DNA of 64,000 nt from Microcebus murinus (GCF_040939455.1 NC_134117.1:53641001-53705000), one strand, 5' to 3'; shown: positions 1 through 13,547, numbered from the stretch's first letter. Program-made: numbers and translations. The notes: generated by a model not told the origin, from the letters alone.

Positions 1-424
1 CCTGAGGAATAGTAGTAATAAATAATAGTGACAGTTCCCATCACGGAGCACCCCACACCAACATCCGGGCCTGCTCTCCTGCTCGCCCAATGTGCTGTAT
101 CCCGTCCAGTGCTCACGCTCCCGTTCCCCTTAGGGGACAGCTCTGTTATTTACTATTCCCATGCACAGCTTAGAAAACCAGGGTTCAGAGGGGGTAAAAT
201 TACTTGCCCAAGTTGCAGCCAGTAGGCAGCAGAGCCAGGATTTGACCGTGACCCCAAACCTATGCTTTTACTCACCCACTGCCTTGGGGGGCTTCTTTCC
301 ACCCTCCGGGGCCTCTTTTCTTGCCTTGAGTCTCTCGTTTGCTTTCCCTCCCCAGTTCCTCTTTCTTATTGCTCTTTACAGACACATCCCTTGACTTTCT
401 CTGCTGTTTCATTCATTCTTTCCA

Positions 425-535
425 AAGTGTTTTCCTATCCGTTATCTTATTTGCTGTAGGTAGAGCAGGCGTTACTGTCCCCATGTTGTAGGTGAGGAAA
501 CTGAGTCCGAGAGAAGGCGACTCCCTTGGTCCCAG
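425..535 (-). repeat. MIR SINE fragment
   Basis: The segment reads like the reverse complement of the MIR core: a pyrimidine-rich lead, then 'gtccccatgttgtaggtgaggaaactgag'-type sequence (counterpart of the 'cctcagtttcctcatctgtaaaatgggg' signature). It is diverged and truncated. Confidence 0.6.
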
Positions 536-604
536 GGAGTGTGAGCCGCAGAGGTGGGCAGGGATCTGCTCCGGACTCTGCCCCGTTCCGGGGACGCCTG
601 TGTT

Positions 605-800
605 TTGCGGTGGCACTGAGCTAAGCAGTTTACCTGTGTATTCCTGGCTCATTATTTACGACAACTTGTGCAGTTGTTACCGTGTTTTCCCACTTTACAG
701 AAGAGGAGAGTGCGGCTTAGGGGGGTTCACAGATGTGCTCAGGGTCACTCACCTGGTGACTCCCAGGCAGGGATTTGAACTCGGAGCTGCCTCTTCCCAA
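605..800 (-). repeat. MIR SINE
   Basis: Reverse-strand MIR: 'cactttacagaagaggagag' is followed by a 'gctcagggtcactcacctggtg' tRNA-side block and ends with 'ggatttgaactcgga', the diverged remnant of the tRNA-derived B-box region. It lies inside the SLC29A3 intron. Confidence 0.65.
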
Positions 801-1524
801 CAGATCACGCTGCTTCCCTGGCTCATAACTGCAAGGCCTTTTCCTCATCATTCATTCCTCCTGTCCCCGTAAGGAGTCACCTGGCTAAGCCCCAGGACGA
901 GGGACTTTTAGTACTAAAACCAGGACAGTTTTAGTACTCAGAAGTACTAAAGACCTCAGAAAGACCAGGATGGTCAGCCCCCCTAGTTTCCAGTCTCATT
1001 TGGGTGGGCCAAAGCCCTTTCCAGCCAACATGTGAGACCAAGAACACCCAGGGCTGTGCTGTCCCGTGGAAGTTTCCGTTTCTTCACTGATTGAAACTAA
1101 GGTCAAGATTTCTAAGCTTATAGACACTCATCTGAGGATGGAGCTCCTGGAGAAAGCTCTGCCCCGAGGGCTGCCCAGACTAGATCTTACATAAAAGGCT
1201 GTGCTCGGTGCTGTGCGTGGAAGGGTGGGATGAGGCAGTAAGATTCGGAAGAATTTAGGATGAAGAGCTTTGCCTGGAGAAACTTGGGGGAGAGCTTCTC
1301 AGAGCGGACTTAAGACAAGGCCCTAACTCTTGAGTGGAGAGGGAAGTAAGAATATTCCTCTCCTTAGACAGTAATTGTGAAACTGGACAGGGTTCAAGGC
1401 CAAAGTGCCCCATGCTACATCTTGCAGAAGAGCCATTCTAGGGAAGAACCTTCCCACCCACTTGCTTGTTGTCTGTCAGCTCTTAGGATGGGAGGGCTGG
1501 CAGGAGCTCCAAAACCCCATGGCC

Positions 1525-1635
1525 CTGTGAAACTTCCCTTTCTCAGAAGAGGAATGAAGCCCAGAGAGGTGCATGGCCCGGCCCACGGTCACACAGGGAG
1601 GCAGAGGCAAGGCCGAAACCAGAACCCAGCTGTCA
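1525..1635 (-). repeat. MIR SINE fragment
   Basis: Reverse-strand MIR core with 'cagaagaggaatgaagccc', 'cagagaggtgcatggc' and 'cggtcacacagggaggcaga', in the MIR order. Old and diverged. Confidence 0.55.
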
Positions 1636-1719
1636 CCAAGCTACTGTTTCCCCACATTAGCATGCACCCAGTCCTTCTGTTTGAGCTAATACAGTGAGCC
1701 TGTGTCTCTTGGTTGTCAG

Positions 1720-1785
1720 ATCCTTGAGGCCCAGAGAGGTTGAGCGGCTCAGATAAGGTCACACAGCAAGGCAGAGTGATGCACG
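1720..1785 (-). repeat. MIR SINE fragment
   Basis: Short reverse-strand MIR remnant: 'gaggcccagagaggttgagc' followed by 'aaggtcacacagcaaggcag'. Confidence 0.5.
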
Positions 1786-2140
1786 CTTTCTCCCTGGTCA
1801 GAGTAGCAGAAGGTGAATAGACTCATGATATTCAGTGGTGAAGATGTGGGGGAGGACACTTTTATAGGTTATTTATCAGTTCTTTCAGCAATTGTCTTTT
1901 GAAGAGCTACTCTGTGCCTGGGCATTTAGCTAGAAACAATCAAACGTGGTCCTTGCCCCAGGGAGCTGTCTTCTGCCAAAGGAGACAGGTGACAAGCCAG
2001 TAAACCAATGCAATGATCATAGATTGGAGTCAATTTTTTTTAAAGAAACAATGTTCTCATGGAGATTAACGGAACAGGCAAGTTATTCGTTTAGGCTGCG
2101 TGAGTGGTCTGGAGCGGAGATAAATTGCTAGTATCTATTT

Positions 2141-3135
<995 letters not shown>

Positions 3136-3193
3136 AAATGCTGTTTTATCTCTATCTCCCTACTCCAAAACATTACAAAAATAGGTGAGCCAT

Positions 3194-3487
3194 GGCCAGG
3201 AACAGGGTGGCTCATGCCTGTAATCCCAGCATTCTGGGAGTCCAAGACAGGAAGATCGCTTAAGCCCAGGAGTTCAAGACCAGCCTTGGCAACATAGCAA
3301 GACATTGTCTCTACAAAAATTTAAAAATTAGCCAGGCATGGTGGCACATTCCTGTAATCCCAACTACTGGGAAGGCTGAGGCAGGAGGATCATTTGAGCC
3401 CAGGAGTTCAAGGCTGCAGTGAGCTACGATGCACCTGGGTGATAGAGACCTTGTCTAAACATAACAAAGTAACAAAACAAAAAAGGC
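3194..3487 (+). mobile_element. Old AluJ-like element
   Basis: Dimeric Alu in + orientation without the long linker: 'ggtggctcatgcctgtaatc', 'ttaaaaattagccaggcatg', and a degenerate A-rich tail. A near-perfect duplication flanks it (aggtgagcca at 3183-3192, aggtgagtca at 3488-3497). It lies about 340 bp upstream of the terminal SLC29A3 exon. A chance open frame runs from inside it into the exon but has no coding meaning. Confidence 0.9.
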
Positions 3488-3827
3488 AGGTGAGTCAGGA
3501 CCCGAGCCCAGACTTACCATGTGGTGGTCATTGCTGGTTTCCTCTGTCCCTGCTCATGGCACGGCCACCACCCCAGAACGAGGGACAGGAGTCCAGCCTG
3601 GCAGGTAGGCCAGGGAGAGTGCAGGCCTCCTCTGGCCAACCTGCAACCGCACGCAGCACCCCAGGGAACCCGGGCCTGGTGGGCCATGTGGGGCTAGGGC
3701 TTTACATGCTGGGCCCGAAAGTTCTCTTCAGGCCGACCCCAGCTGTGCTGACTCTGAGGTCTCCTGCTCCTCGTCCCTGGAAATCCCAAGCGACCTGCTT
3801 TACGGTGGCCCTCTCTCCTCCCTGCAG

Positions 3828-4482
3828 GTACTACATGAGGCCCATCTGTCCAGCCCGCGTGTTTTCTGGTGACGAGGAGCCACTCCAGGACTCCACCAGC
3901 GCCCCTTTGGTGGCTCCCGGCTCCAGTGACTCCCAGATACCACCCCTGCGCCCCATCCTGAAGACGACGGCCAGCCTGGGCTTCTGTGTCCTCTATGTCT
4001 TCTTTGTCACCAGCCTCATCTACCCCGCCATCTGCACCAACATCGAGTCCCTCAACAAGGGCTCAGGCTCCCCGTGGACCACCAAGTTCTTCGCCCCCCT
4101 CGCCGTCTTCCTCCTGTACAACTTTGGTGACCTGTGTGGCCGGCAGCTCACGGCCTGGATCCAGGTGCCCGGGCCCAAGAGCAAGGTGCTGCCGGGGCTC
4201 GTGCTGCTCCGGACCTGCTTTGTGCCCCTCTTCGTGCTCTGTAACTACCAGCCCCGTGTCCACCTGCGGACGGTGGTCTTCCAGTCCGACATCTACCCCA
4301 TCGTCTTCTGCTCCCTGCTGGGGCTCAGCAATGGCTACCTCAGCACCCTGGCGCTCATCTACGGGCCTAAGATCGTGCCTAGGGAGCTGGCCGAGGCCAC
4401 AGGGGTGGTGTTGACCTTTTACTTGTGCATGGGCTTGCTGCTGGGCTCGGCCTGCTCCACCCTGCTGGTGCACCTCATCTAG
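3828..4482 (+). CDS. SLC29A3: SLC29A3 (ENT3) terminal coding exon, C-terminal 217 residues
   Basis: Equilibrative nucleoside transporter 3 moves nucleosides (and some nucleobases) across lysosomal and mitochondrial membranes. This exon encodes the C-terminal half of the SLC29 fold. The reading frame enters with one base of a split codon at 3828 (after CAG acceptor 3825-3827), then runs from TAC 3829 to TAG 4480-4482: 217 residues. With human ENT3 at 475 residues this is about residues 259-475, with no length change. Visible parts are an acidic cytosolic loop ([11 protein letters not shown]), then five hydrophobic helices (TM7-11) starting near fragment residues 47, 86, 122, 152 and 189. ENT hallmarks are YNFGDLCGR in TM8 and GLSNGYLS in TM10, and the protein ends STLLVHLI. 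Glycines equivalent to human G427 (codon 4333-4335) and G437 (4363-4365), substituted in H syndrome, are intact. The exon looks functional. The start codon, TM1-6 and N-terminal lysosomal signal lie upstream of the window. An open extension 5' to 3394 is intron and Alu and is not part of the gene. Confidence 0.97.
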
Positions 4483-5292
4483 GAGGGGGGCTGGAGGACA
4501 TCGGTGCTGCCGGGTGCCTCGGAGCCTCTGCGAGATGGGGAGGGAGAGCCTGGAAGGCTCGGGGCGTGGAGGAAGGGGCTGGAGTTTCACTTGGTGCAGA
4601 GAGCAGAGCACACTCGGGCCTCGTCTCTCCCAAGATGCCAGCGGGCCAGGTCCACGCCCGTCCCGTGCAAGGCAGAGGCATTCCAGACAGGTTAACAGAG
4701 CACTCCTGCGACATCTGAAGAAGACACAGCTACAAAGCAGGGGTGTCACCTTCATAGCTGATGGTTAACATTGCACCTCTCCATAGCCGCTCAGAAAGGT
4801 GCGGCCAGCGTTGGACTCTGAGTTGTTACAAAGCCAGTGCCAAAACCCAGCCGCAGGCTGAGTTCTTCCAGCCTGCTCCTTCCAGCTGACAGCAAGATGC
4901 CAGAGAATTCTCAGCCCTCCCTACCCTGAGGGGGCCCCCTGGAATGGAGGCCCCCCAGGGTGGCCAGTATTCAGGCCCCATACCCAAGTGTGAAAAGACC
5001 CCTGTGTTCTGTGGGTGAAAGACCACACACCAACCAGACTGAAAAACCCAGAAAGACAGGCCTTCTATAAATAGGCTTCATTCCAGAGGCTCTAGAAGGA
5101 CCAGAGGGACCAGAGGGCTTCCCTGTGCTAGGGACCAGTGTGGCAGGACGGGTTTTCAAACAGATCCTATGGCCTGGGTCAGGGCAGGGATCTTCTAATC
5201 TTGATGTTTACGGCACCAAGAAGTTGGCCCTTGAACAACAGGCCAAGGCCATTGGTTTAAGGGCATAATAAATACTTGAGTGTTCAGCGTAA
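4483..5292 (+). other. SLC29A3: SLC29A3 3' untranslated region
   Basis: Non-coding tail from the TAG stop to about 20 bp beyond the AATAAA at 5267. The length of roughly 0.8 kb agrees with what I recall for the human transcript. No Alu or LINE was recognised within it. The exact cleavage site is inferred. Confidence 0.8.
5267..5272 (+). terminator. SLC29A3: Polyadenylation signal AATAAA of SLC29A3
   Basis: Canonical AATAAA, followed after about 15 bp by a GT-containing stretch (…cttgagtgttcagcg…). It is the only canonical hexamer seen between the stop codon and 5300. Confidence 0.8.
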
Positions 5293-7684
5293 GCCTCAAT
5301 TACGCCTGTATTAGTCAGGGTCTTGGCAGGCGGTGGCATACTCAGATTGGGTAATTTGAGGATATTCTGAGAGCAGGTGTAGGAACACCAAGGGGTTACG
5401 TATTCTATCTGAGAACTAGTCGTAGTGAGAGCATTCTAGCCCAGGCTTGATGTGGGGCTGGGAAGGAGTCCCTCTAGAGCCCAGAGACGTGACTGTGCTT
5501 GGGGGTGCACAGTCTAGCCTGCTGTCACCCCACAGGAGGGAGCTAAAGGGACAAACTCCCTCCCTCCCCTCCTCTGATCCCTCCACGCCCTGTGGCTTAT
5601 ACCATGGCCAGGAGCAGGTGGAGAGCGGACATGGGGGCGGGGAGGTGTCCGGCCCAGGGTCTCATCCATCATGGGGCCAGCAAGCACCTCGGCTTTCATG
5701 GGTTTCTTTGTCATAAAACATCAGTGGTGCTGAAGCTTTGATCCTCAGGATTGAGTGTTGCTCTGTTCCGGTTCGTCGTGGGTAGTTGCTGTGTGTGATG
5801 AAGGATGACTCGGGGGCTCTGTGTGCCCCACCTTGGAGACTCTGGCCCCCTCACCTTTGCCAGCCCCTGATGCAAACAGTAATTTACATTTTTTCAGGTG
5901 CCTTGAAGGCTCCCACAAGGCTGTTCCTTGGGGCGGCAGGCTGGCTTGGGAATCAGAGAGAAAGGCGCCAGATCAGACCGGGAGTTCTTAAGAATCTCGC
6001 AGGAAGAACAGAGCTTGCCCCCAAGAAGCGGCAACCTGGAGAGCTATAAATCAGCCCTCTCCTCCTCTGCGGGAGCTCGCTGGCTTGGCGGAGTCCTGCG
6101 GAGGCTGATTAAACCGGGAGACAGTCGGTAATCCACCCAGTGGCGGCAGTTGATGTTCCCCACCGTCTCAGTCTAGTACGCACTCCCTCTTCCTGGACCG
6201 AGAATTGAAGAGGACATCCTTGAAAGGGTTTCTGAAACTTGATACCTACAAAAAAAAAAAATTCTCCCTTGCCTGTTTTGCAGGAACATGAAATCTCCCC
6301 CTCGGGTTTTTCACCAACTTTAATGCTGGGGATGATTTGGGGCATCGGTCTCGCGGGTGACTCAGTTTTAGAAATGGACAGCATGCCGGCTCTCAAGTAA
6401 GCCAGCAGTGGCTGAGCTCAGAGCGGGGGACCACCCTGAGCTATGAGGAGGGAGCGGTGGGGGTCTCGGGCTCTGCAGAGAGGGGGTGGCTTTCAGGGAG
6501 TGGAGGAGGCATCCCTGTGACAGCGATGATGGGAAGTTAGCGTGAGTGCAGAGGAAGAGGCTGGCCAGCCGTGGAGATGCTGTGACATGGGGACTTGGCT
6601 GGGACAGGGGAGGCCGCTCGTAGTTGGGAGGGGCTGGCTGCTTGGCTGGTTGGTGGGGGGACTCTCTGGGCTTTTGCCTGCACCCCCTTGTTACTCGCCT
6701 GAGTGGGCATTTCATGAAGGATCGTTCCCTCCCAGGGAGGAAGGACAATGAAAATGCATGGCCAGGCGGAGGGGTGGCCAGGGGAGCTCAGGCATCTTTG
6801 TTCCCCCTTCGCTGTGGGAGCAGCTCATGGGCACCAGCTGCTCTGGGTCTCAAGTCTCACGTGCCCCCTTGTGAGCCCGCTCATGCGTGTGGGGGGTGAG
6901 CAAAACTCAATACTGAGATGGGGAGTTTTCAGTGAGGGAGCTAGACGGGGTGTCCCTAAAAGTTGCCTTTGTCTAATAGTTCTCTGACTTAATCCCAGGT
7001 GCCAGTTTTTAGGGCACCATACACACCTTCATTTGCCTCCTTTTTTTCAACAAAGAAAGCCAGAGGCAGCCCCATGAATGGACTCTTCAACTAGTGGATG
7101 ACAGGGACTTGTAAGAAAATGCTCATTCCTAGGTGCATGGGGACCTGAGGGGACTTGAACCAGGGGTGGTATCACTAGCACAGACCCCTCATCTTCCACC
7201 CAGTGCCCCTGGGAGAAGACTTGGGCCCCCTCATCAAGCTTGGAGGCAATGTGGGAGGGGGAGCCCGGCTTCTGAACCCCTGTCACCCTTTCACAGAGAG
7301 CTGCACGTAGAAGAGAGAGGGGCCAATCTGTCGACATATTTTATTCCAGTTAAGTTTAAGCTTAAACCCCAGTGCTTGTCTCAACTGCGTGGGCTTTCTG
7401 AGTGGGAGTTTCTAGTGTGTATGTCACCATTATCACTTCCTTGGTGGCAGCATTGTCAGTGTCAGTGTTGCCTAGGCCCGTGTCACTGTTGCCCTCCACC
7501 CACTAGCTGAGGCCAGCCCAGTTCCCAGTCTGGCTTTGACCCTGGCAGGATCCCAGACGGAATTTCAGCCTCACCAGCAGGTGGAAGCTGAGACTAGGCA
7601 TGTAGCCACAGGGCCAGAGGCCAGGACAGACTTTCCACCCTGCCGCCCAGATTCCTACCCTGTGCCAGACTGTACCTACATGCC
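5293..7684. other. Intergenic stretch, no gene seen
   Basis: This is sequence downstream of SLC29A3. No convincing coding exon was recognised. A fragment at 5308-5400 ('tgtattagtcagggtcttgg') looks like a decayed interspersed repeat of uncertain family. A 12-base A run lies at 6250-6261. The block 5930-6130 combines 'gctataaatcagccctctcc' with 'gaggctgattaaaccgggag' and could be a conserved element, but nothing firm can be said. Confidence 0.5.
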
Positions 7685-7790
7685 TTCTCCATCTGTAGAT
7701 AAACACGGTGAGGCTCAGAGAGGGTAGGTAACTTTACCAAGGTCACTCAGCTACCAAGTAGGAATCAAACCTAGGTCTTCCTAAACTCAG
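7685..7790 (-). repeat. MIR SINE fragment
   Basis: Reverse-strand MIR: 'ggtgaggctcagagagggta', 'ccaaggtcactcagctacca', 'ggaatcaaacctaggtcttc'. Confidence 0.7.
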
Positions 7791-8689
7791 AAGTCCTTAC
7801 CTGCCCTACCCTATTCCTCCCCTAGTTGAGTCTGGACTTCCTCCTTGGTTCTTCACACCTGTCACCCCTTTTCCTTGCTAAGTTGATGTATGGCCCAGAA
7901 CTCTGTCGCTGGCCCTGGCCTGAGTTGACCTGCCTGGTATAGCCAGCCAGGCCCCTGCTGGACTGTGCCCCCCTGATCCTGACCTGGGCTTACACACACC
8001 TCTCCTTGTTGGGCACGGGGTCTTGTTGCCCCCTGCCCAGTCTCCAGACACCAGCCCTCTGGGCCCCACATCCCCCTTCCCCATACCAACCCCTGCTGCT
8101 GAGGTCACCCCCACAGGGCTTGCAGCTGATGGACCTGTCTTGGGACAGCAGGGTTAGGGGACAGTTTTGAAGGTCAGGGAGTCTTGCTGCCAGCCCTACC
8201 AGGCACTGGCTGTGTGAGTCAACCTTCTGGAATCTCATCTCCTCATCCATAAAAGAGGGATAATAGTAAGTCCCAGAGCTGTGACCATCTGCTGAGCCAC
8301 TGAGCCAGTGAGTCACCCCAGCCGTGCCCACTCCCCAGCCCACACAGGCGAGAGCTGCCCCAGGGCGCACAGCCTCTGCAGCAAGTGACTCAAGGGCACA
8401 GGGCACACTCTCTGCCCACACCCAGGCTTCAGCCACTCAAGAGGTGTGAAGGCAGCCTCAGCCTGAGATGACGACCTCAACTTTCAGCTGGCCTGGGCTG
8501 GACCCCGAAGAAGAATGACAAAGATGGCCATTGCTCTCTGCCTCTACAAGACTCCAGCCAGCTGATCCGCTGGCCCTATGCACCCCACTAGCAATAATTT
8601 CTACCCTTGACTGGAAGTCACAGGAGCTCCAGGGCCACAGCACAGGGCCAAGGAATGGACAGTCAGGGCTCCAGGTGCCTGGATGAGGC

Positions 8690-8850
8690 TGGCATGCTGG
8701 TCCGCCACCCTCCTGGCTGGGTCATTTCAGCCAAGTCTTGCTGATGCCTTTTTCTCACGTCTAAAATGAGAAGCATATCAGGGCTGTAGAAAGGATTAAC
8801 TAAGCCCCAATGTTGTATGTGAAAGTACCTGACATATAGAAGATTGTCAA
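8690..8850 (+). repeat. MIR SINE fragment
   Basis: Forward MIR: 'ctcacgtctaaaatgagaag', 'gaaaggattaactaagcccc', 'gtacctgacatatagaagat'. A weaker forward MIR-like patch (cctcatccataaaagaggga) lies at about 8190-8270. Confidence 0.55.
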
Positions 8851-9234
8851 GAAATTTGTTTTTCTTCCACTTTTTGCTCTGCCTGGATAGTTTGTGGCAA
8901 TGCCCAACTGCATTTCTGTGGCAGGTTGTACGCTGTACCTGCCATTCGGCACACCTGCCTGGGCCCCAGGCCTAGTACCTGATGCCTGTTTGACACCCAG
9001 ACGCTCTGCTTGGGTCTGCCTGCCCAGACATGCCTGACCTGGGGCAGGGCGCACCGGGCGGAAAGCTGAAAGTCCGAGACCACAGACCAAGCTCTGCTGC
9101 TCACTTTGTCCTTTGAGTGAGCTACTTTACTTTTTTCTAGGCCTCTGCTGGGAGATTGGGCACCCCAGCACCTATCCTAGCTCCATCATGAACACACAGC
9201 CATGAACACGGATGCCCTGTGGAAACTGGTCAGA

Positions 9235-9440
9235 TTCCAACATGGTTACAATGAGAGCCTGGGATCTGGAGTCAGCCTGCCTGGGTTTGAGTCCTCGCCA
9301 CTTCCTGGCTGTGTACCTGAAGGCAAGTCCAACCCCTGCCTCCATTCTCTCGTCTGAACAATAGGAGTGATTGTAGTACTGACCTAATATCTGATGATTA
9401 TGATATACTGGAATGCATATAAAGCAATTACAATGAAGCC
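9235..9440 (+). repeat. MIR SINE
   Basis: Near full-length forward MIR: 'ggagtcagcctgcctgggtt' with the tRNA-derived 'gtttgagtcctcgccacttc', then 'ctgaacaataggagtgattg'. It abuts the MaLR LTR that starts at 9444. Confidence 0.7.
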
Positions 9441-9443
9441 TGG

Positions 9444-9811
9444 TGCTATAGACTGAATGTTTGTGTGCTCCCAAATTCATACGTTCAAATCCTAATCCCC
9501 AATTTGATGGTATTAGGAAGTTGGGACTTTGGAAAGTGATTAGATAATGAGACATAGCCCTCATGAACGGGGGATTAGTGATCTTATAAAAGGTGCCCAA
9601 AAGAGATCCTTCTCCCTTTCTTCCATGTGAGAACACATCATGAAAATGGCCCTCTGTGAACCAAGAAGTGGGTGCTCACCAGACACTAAATCTGCTGCAG
9701 CCTTGATCTTGGACCTTCCAGCCTCCAGAACAGTGAAAAATAAATTTCTGTTGGATATAATCTACCCAGTCTATGATGATGTTGTTATGGCAGCCCAAAC
9801 AGACTAGGACA
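9444..9811 (+). mobile_element. ERVL-MaLR LTR (MLT1/MST-like)
   Basis: LTR of an ancient mammalian MaLR retroelement. It starts 'tgctatagactgaatgtttg', contains 'tccccaatttgatggtatta' and an internal TATAAAA (9586-9592), has 'caccagacactaaatctgct' and 'cagcctccagaacagtg' followed by an AATAAA at 9740-9745, and ends '…cagactaggaca'. This is the expected order for such an LTR. Internal retroelement sequence continues directly downstream. No 3' LTR was recognised. Confidence 0.85.
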
Positions 9812-10270
9812 GAAATTGGTACCAGGAGTAGGGTACTAATGTAACAAATACCTAAAAATGTGGAGGCCTCTTTGGAACTGGGTTATGGGTAGAGGCTGGA
9901 AGAGTTTTGAGGTGTAGGTAGAAAATCCTACATTGCCACGAACAGGCCTTCAAAGGCTGGTGAGGGACCAGAACGAAAAGAGGAGAGCTTAGAGTTTAGA
10001 GAAAGCCTTGATCAGAGAATTCCTAAGTAATCCTCAATAGAATATTGGTATAAGTATGGACAGTAAAAGTCATAAATCACAAACAGAAATGAGGAACATG
10101 TTATTGGACAATGAAGAAAAGACTTGTTATAAAGTGTCAAAGAACTTGGCTGACTTGTGTTTGTGTTCCAGTGTTTTGTGGAAGGTAGAATTTGAGAGCA
10201 ATGAAATTGGATGCGTACCTGAGGAAATCGCTAAGCAATGTTTTGAAGGTATGGCTTGGCTCCTCCTACT
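9812..10270 (+). mobile_element. MaLR internal fragment
   Basis: Directly joined to the LTR. It starts 'gaaattggtaccaggagtag' and continues with 'aatacctaaaaatgtggagg' and 'tggaactgggttatgggtag', the usual beginning of MaLR internal sequence. The right end is unclear, and similarity fades by about 10270-10480. A 142-codon open frame (10056-10484) overlaps it. It is a fossil fragment with no recognisable gag or pol domain, and no 3' LTR follows. Confidence 0.75.
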
Positions 10271-10669
10271 GCGAATCCACGTACAGCTCTCCCCCAGACT
10301 AAATGATTACTTCTCCTGGCTGTCCTGTGAGGTGTGCAGAGTGGGGGATATCCTGGCCACTTTTCAATGCACCTGGTGCAGGTGCAGCAGGGCCTGCCAA
10401 CTGGCCGGTGAAATAATGCAGCCACAAAGCCTGCACGCTGCTCTCAGAGGTGGGAGAATTCCCTTTAGACAAGCTGGGAAATAAACGAGATCTTCCAACA
10501 GTTTCAGTCCTGGTCAAGTAATGAGAACCAGTCATAGGCCCACAGGATGCAGGAGGTGGCTTGAGGCATGAATCAGAGGCCACACATCTGAAAGGGGCTG
10601 CTAGCACCTCCAGGACAGCCTTCTTGAAGTCCCTTGTCAATCTGATTTCTAGAGAAATAGAGGAGATAC

Positions 10670-10845
10670 TGCTTATTGAGCACTGTGAACCAAACATGTT
10701 AATCTTACTTAATCCACTTGCTCACACTATGAGGAAGCATCATTATCCCCATGTTTTATGTCAAAACTAAGACTCAGATGCACACCTGCTAAGTGGCAGA
10801 GCTGAGATTCAAACCCAGGTGTGTCTGACCCCAGGACTCAAGCTC
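10670..10845 (-). repeat. MIR SINE
   Basis: Reverse-strand MIR: 'gcttattgagcactgtgaac', 'cattatccccatgttttatg', 'ctaagtggcagagctgagat', 'tcaaacccaggtgtgtctga'. Confidence 0.75.
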
Positions 10846-10879
10846 CTGATGACTACTACTACAGAAGCTATCCTCATTA

Positions 10880-11040
10880 CAGTCACTTGGAGCACTTGCA
10901 CAGCATAGATTGCTGTACCCACCACCCGAGTTTCTGATTCCCTAGGTCTGGGGCGGGATGCAAGAATTTGCATCTCCAGCAAGGTCCAAGGTGGCTGCTG
11001 TTGGACTGGGAACCCCACTTTGAGAACCACGGTGCTGGAC
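10880..11040 (-). repeat. MER5A-like hAT DNA transposon fossil
   Basis: Reverse orientation of the MER5A consensus as I recall it: 'agtttctgattccctaggtc', 'aagaatttgcatctccagca', and a terminal 'ccactttgagaaccacggtg' matching the hAT-Charlie terminal repeat. Confidence 0.75.
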
Positions 11041-12097
<1,057 letters not shown>

Positions 12098-12294
12098 GAA
12101 TCTTGACATAGGAAGAGTCAGGATTTCAAGATTGTTCTTTTCTAAGCACCGAAGGAGGCAAGAAAAGCTTCATCTTTCTCTGCTGTACCCATTTTAATAA
12201 AAAGATTTGTTTTATAAAATTTAATCAAAAGGCCACACTTAAGGACTTAGAAGGCCACTTGTGGCCTTACAGCTGCAGGTTCCCCACCCCTGGA

Positions 12295-12430
12295 GGGACC
12301 CAGGGGAAGTCACTAACCTCTCTGTGCCTGAGTATCTTCATCTGTAAAATGAGGTCATTAATCTTGCAAACTTCAAAATTCCAACCATGTCAGAGTGCCT
12401 TATAAACTGCAAAAAGCCTACAAAATAGCA
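12295..12430 (+). repeat. MIR SINE fragment
   Basis: Forward MIR: 'ggggaagtcactaacctctc', 'tatcttcatctgtaaaatga', then a degenerate tail. Confidence 0.7.
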
Positions 12431-12844
12431 TAATCCCTCTTGTTATTACATTGTCTTTATACTTTATCCCATGTAGGACCAAGGGGACATGATAGCCTGG
12501 AAAGCACAGCCCTTTCCCCTTCTGGACCATACTCTGAGTATCTGGGACACCTGAATCCCTCACTCACCTGGACTCGCACCTGCAATGAGGGCCTGGGCAG
12601 CCTTTTCCTAGATCTATGCCCCCGAGGGCAGACTGCTTGAGGCACCCCTAGGCTTGAGGGATGGCAGTTTGCAAGTGGTGCAGAGCTGAGACATACGGGT
12701 TGGCTGTCCTCATTTGTGCGCAGGGGACCCCTCCAGATGTAGGACTGAGCAGACCTCTGAGAAGTCAGAGAATTCTAGAGTCAAACCTGATCTTCCAGGC
12801 TGTTATAAAGGTGTATGTATCAAGGTAGAAAAAGGACATATTTT

Positions 12845-13181
12845 GCCGGGCGTGGTGGCTCACGCCTATAATCCTAGCACTCTGGGAGGCCGAGGCAGGC
12901 GGATTGCTCGAGGTCAGGAGTTCGAAACCAGCCTGAGCAAGACCCCGTCTCTACTAAAAATAGAAAGAAATTAATTGACCAACTAAAAAATATATATACA
13001 AAATATTAGCCAGGCATGGTGGTGCATGCCTGTACTCCCAGCTACTTGGGAGGCTGAGGCAGGAGGATCACTTGAGCCAGGAGATTGAGGTTGCTGTGAG
13101 CTAGGCTGATGCCATAGCACTCACTCTAGCCTGGGCAACAAAGTGAGACTCTGTCTCAAAAAAAAAAAAAAGAAAGAAAAA
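12845..13181 (+). mobile_element. Alu, lemur-type
   Basis: Forward dimeric Alu starting 'gccgggcgtggtggctcacg' with the long linker (ttaattgaccaactaaaaaa) and an A-rich tail. An exact 17-bp duplication (gaaaaaggacatatttt) flanks it at 12828-12844 and 13182-13198. Confidence 0.95.
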
Positions 13182-13213
13182 GAAAAAGGACATATTTTAA
13201 GTCTGTTACTTGA

Positions 13214-13547
13214 GGCCGGGCACGGTGGCACACACCTGTAATCCTAGCACTCTGGGAGGCCAAGGCAGGCAGGTCGTTTGAGCTCAGGAGTTCGAGACCA
13301 GCCTAAGAGTGAGACCCCATCTCTACTAAAAATAGAAAGAATTACCTAGGCATCTAAAAAATAAAAAAATATATAAAAAATTAGCCAGGGATGGTGAATG
13401 CCTGTAGTCCCAGCTACTCCGGAGGCTGAGGCAGGAGGCTCGCTTGAGCCCAGGAGTTTGAGGTTGCTGTGAGCTAGGCTGACACCACGGCACTCACTCT
13501 AGCCTGGGCAACAGAGTGAGGCTCTGTCTCAAAAAAAAAAAAAAAAA
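13214..13547 (+). mobile_element. Alu, lemur-type
   Basis: Forward Alu starting 'ggccgggcacggtggcacac', with a rearranged linker (agaattacctaggcatctaa) and A17-18 tail. An exact 17-bp duplication (ttaagtctgttacttga) lies at 13197-13213 and 13554-13570. Its target overlaps the last two bases of the upstream Alu's 3' duplication. Confidence 0.95.

Noticed and set aside
3394..3827. N-terminal extension of the SLC29A3 open frame
   Set aside because: It runs through an Alu and intron and ends at a clear splice acceptor. Family similarity begins only at 3829.
4063..4755. 230-codon antisense frame opposite the SLC29A3 exon
   Set aside because: Shadow of a GC-rich coding exon. No recognisable domain.
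10056..10484. 142-codon open frame
   Set aside because: It overlaps a MaLR internal fragment. No functional domain was recognised and the sequence is a fossil repeat.
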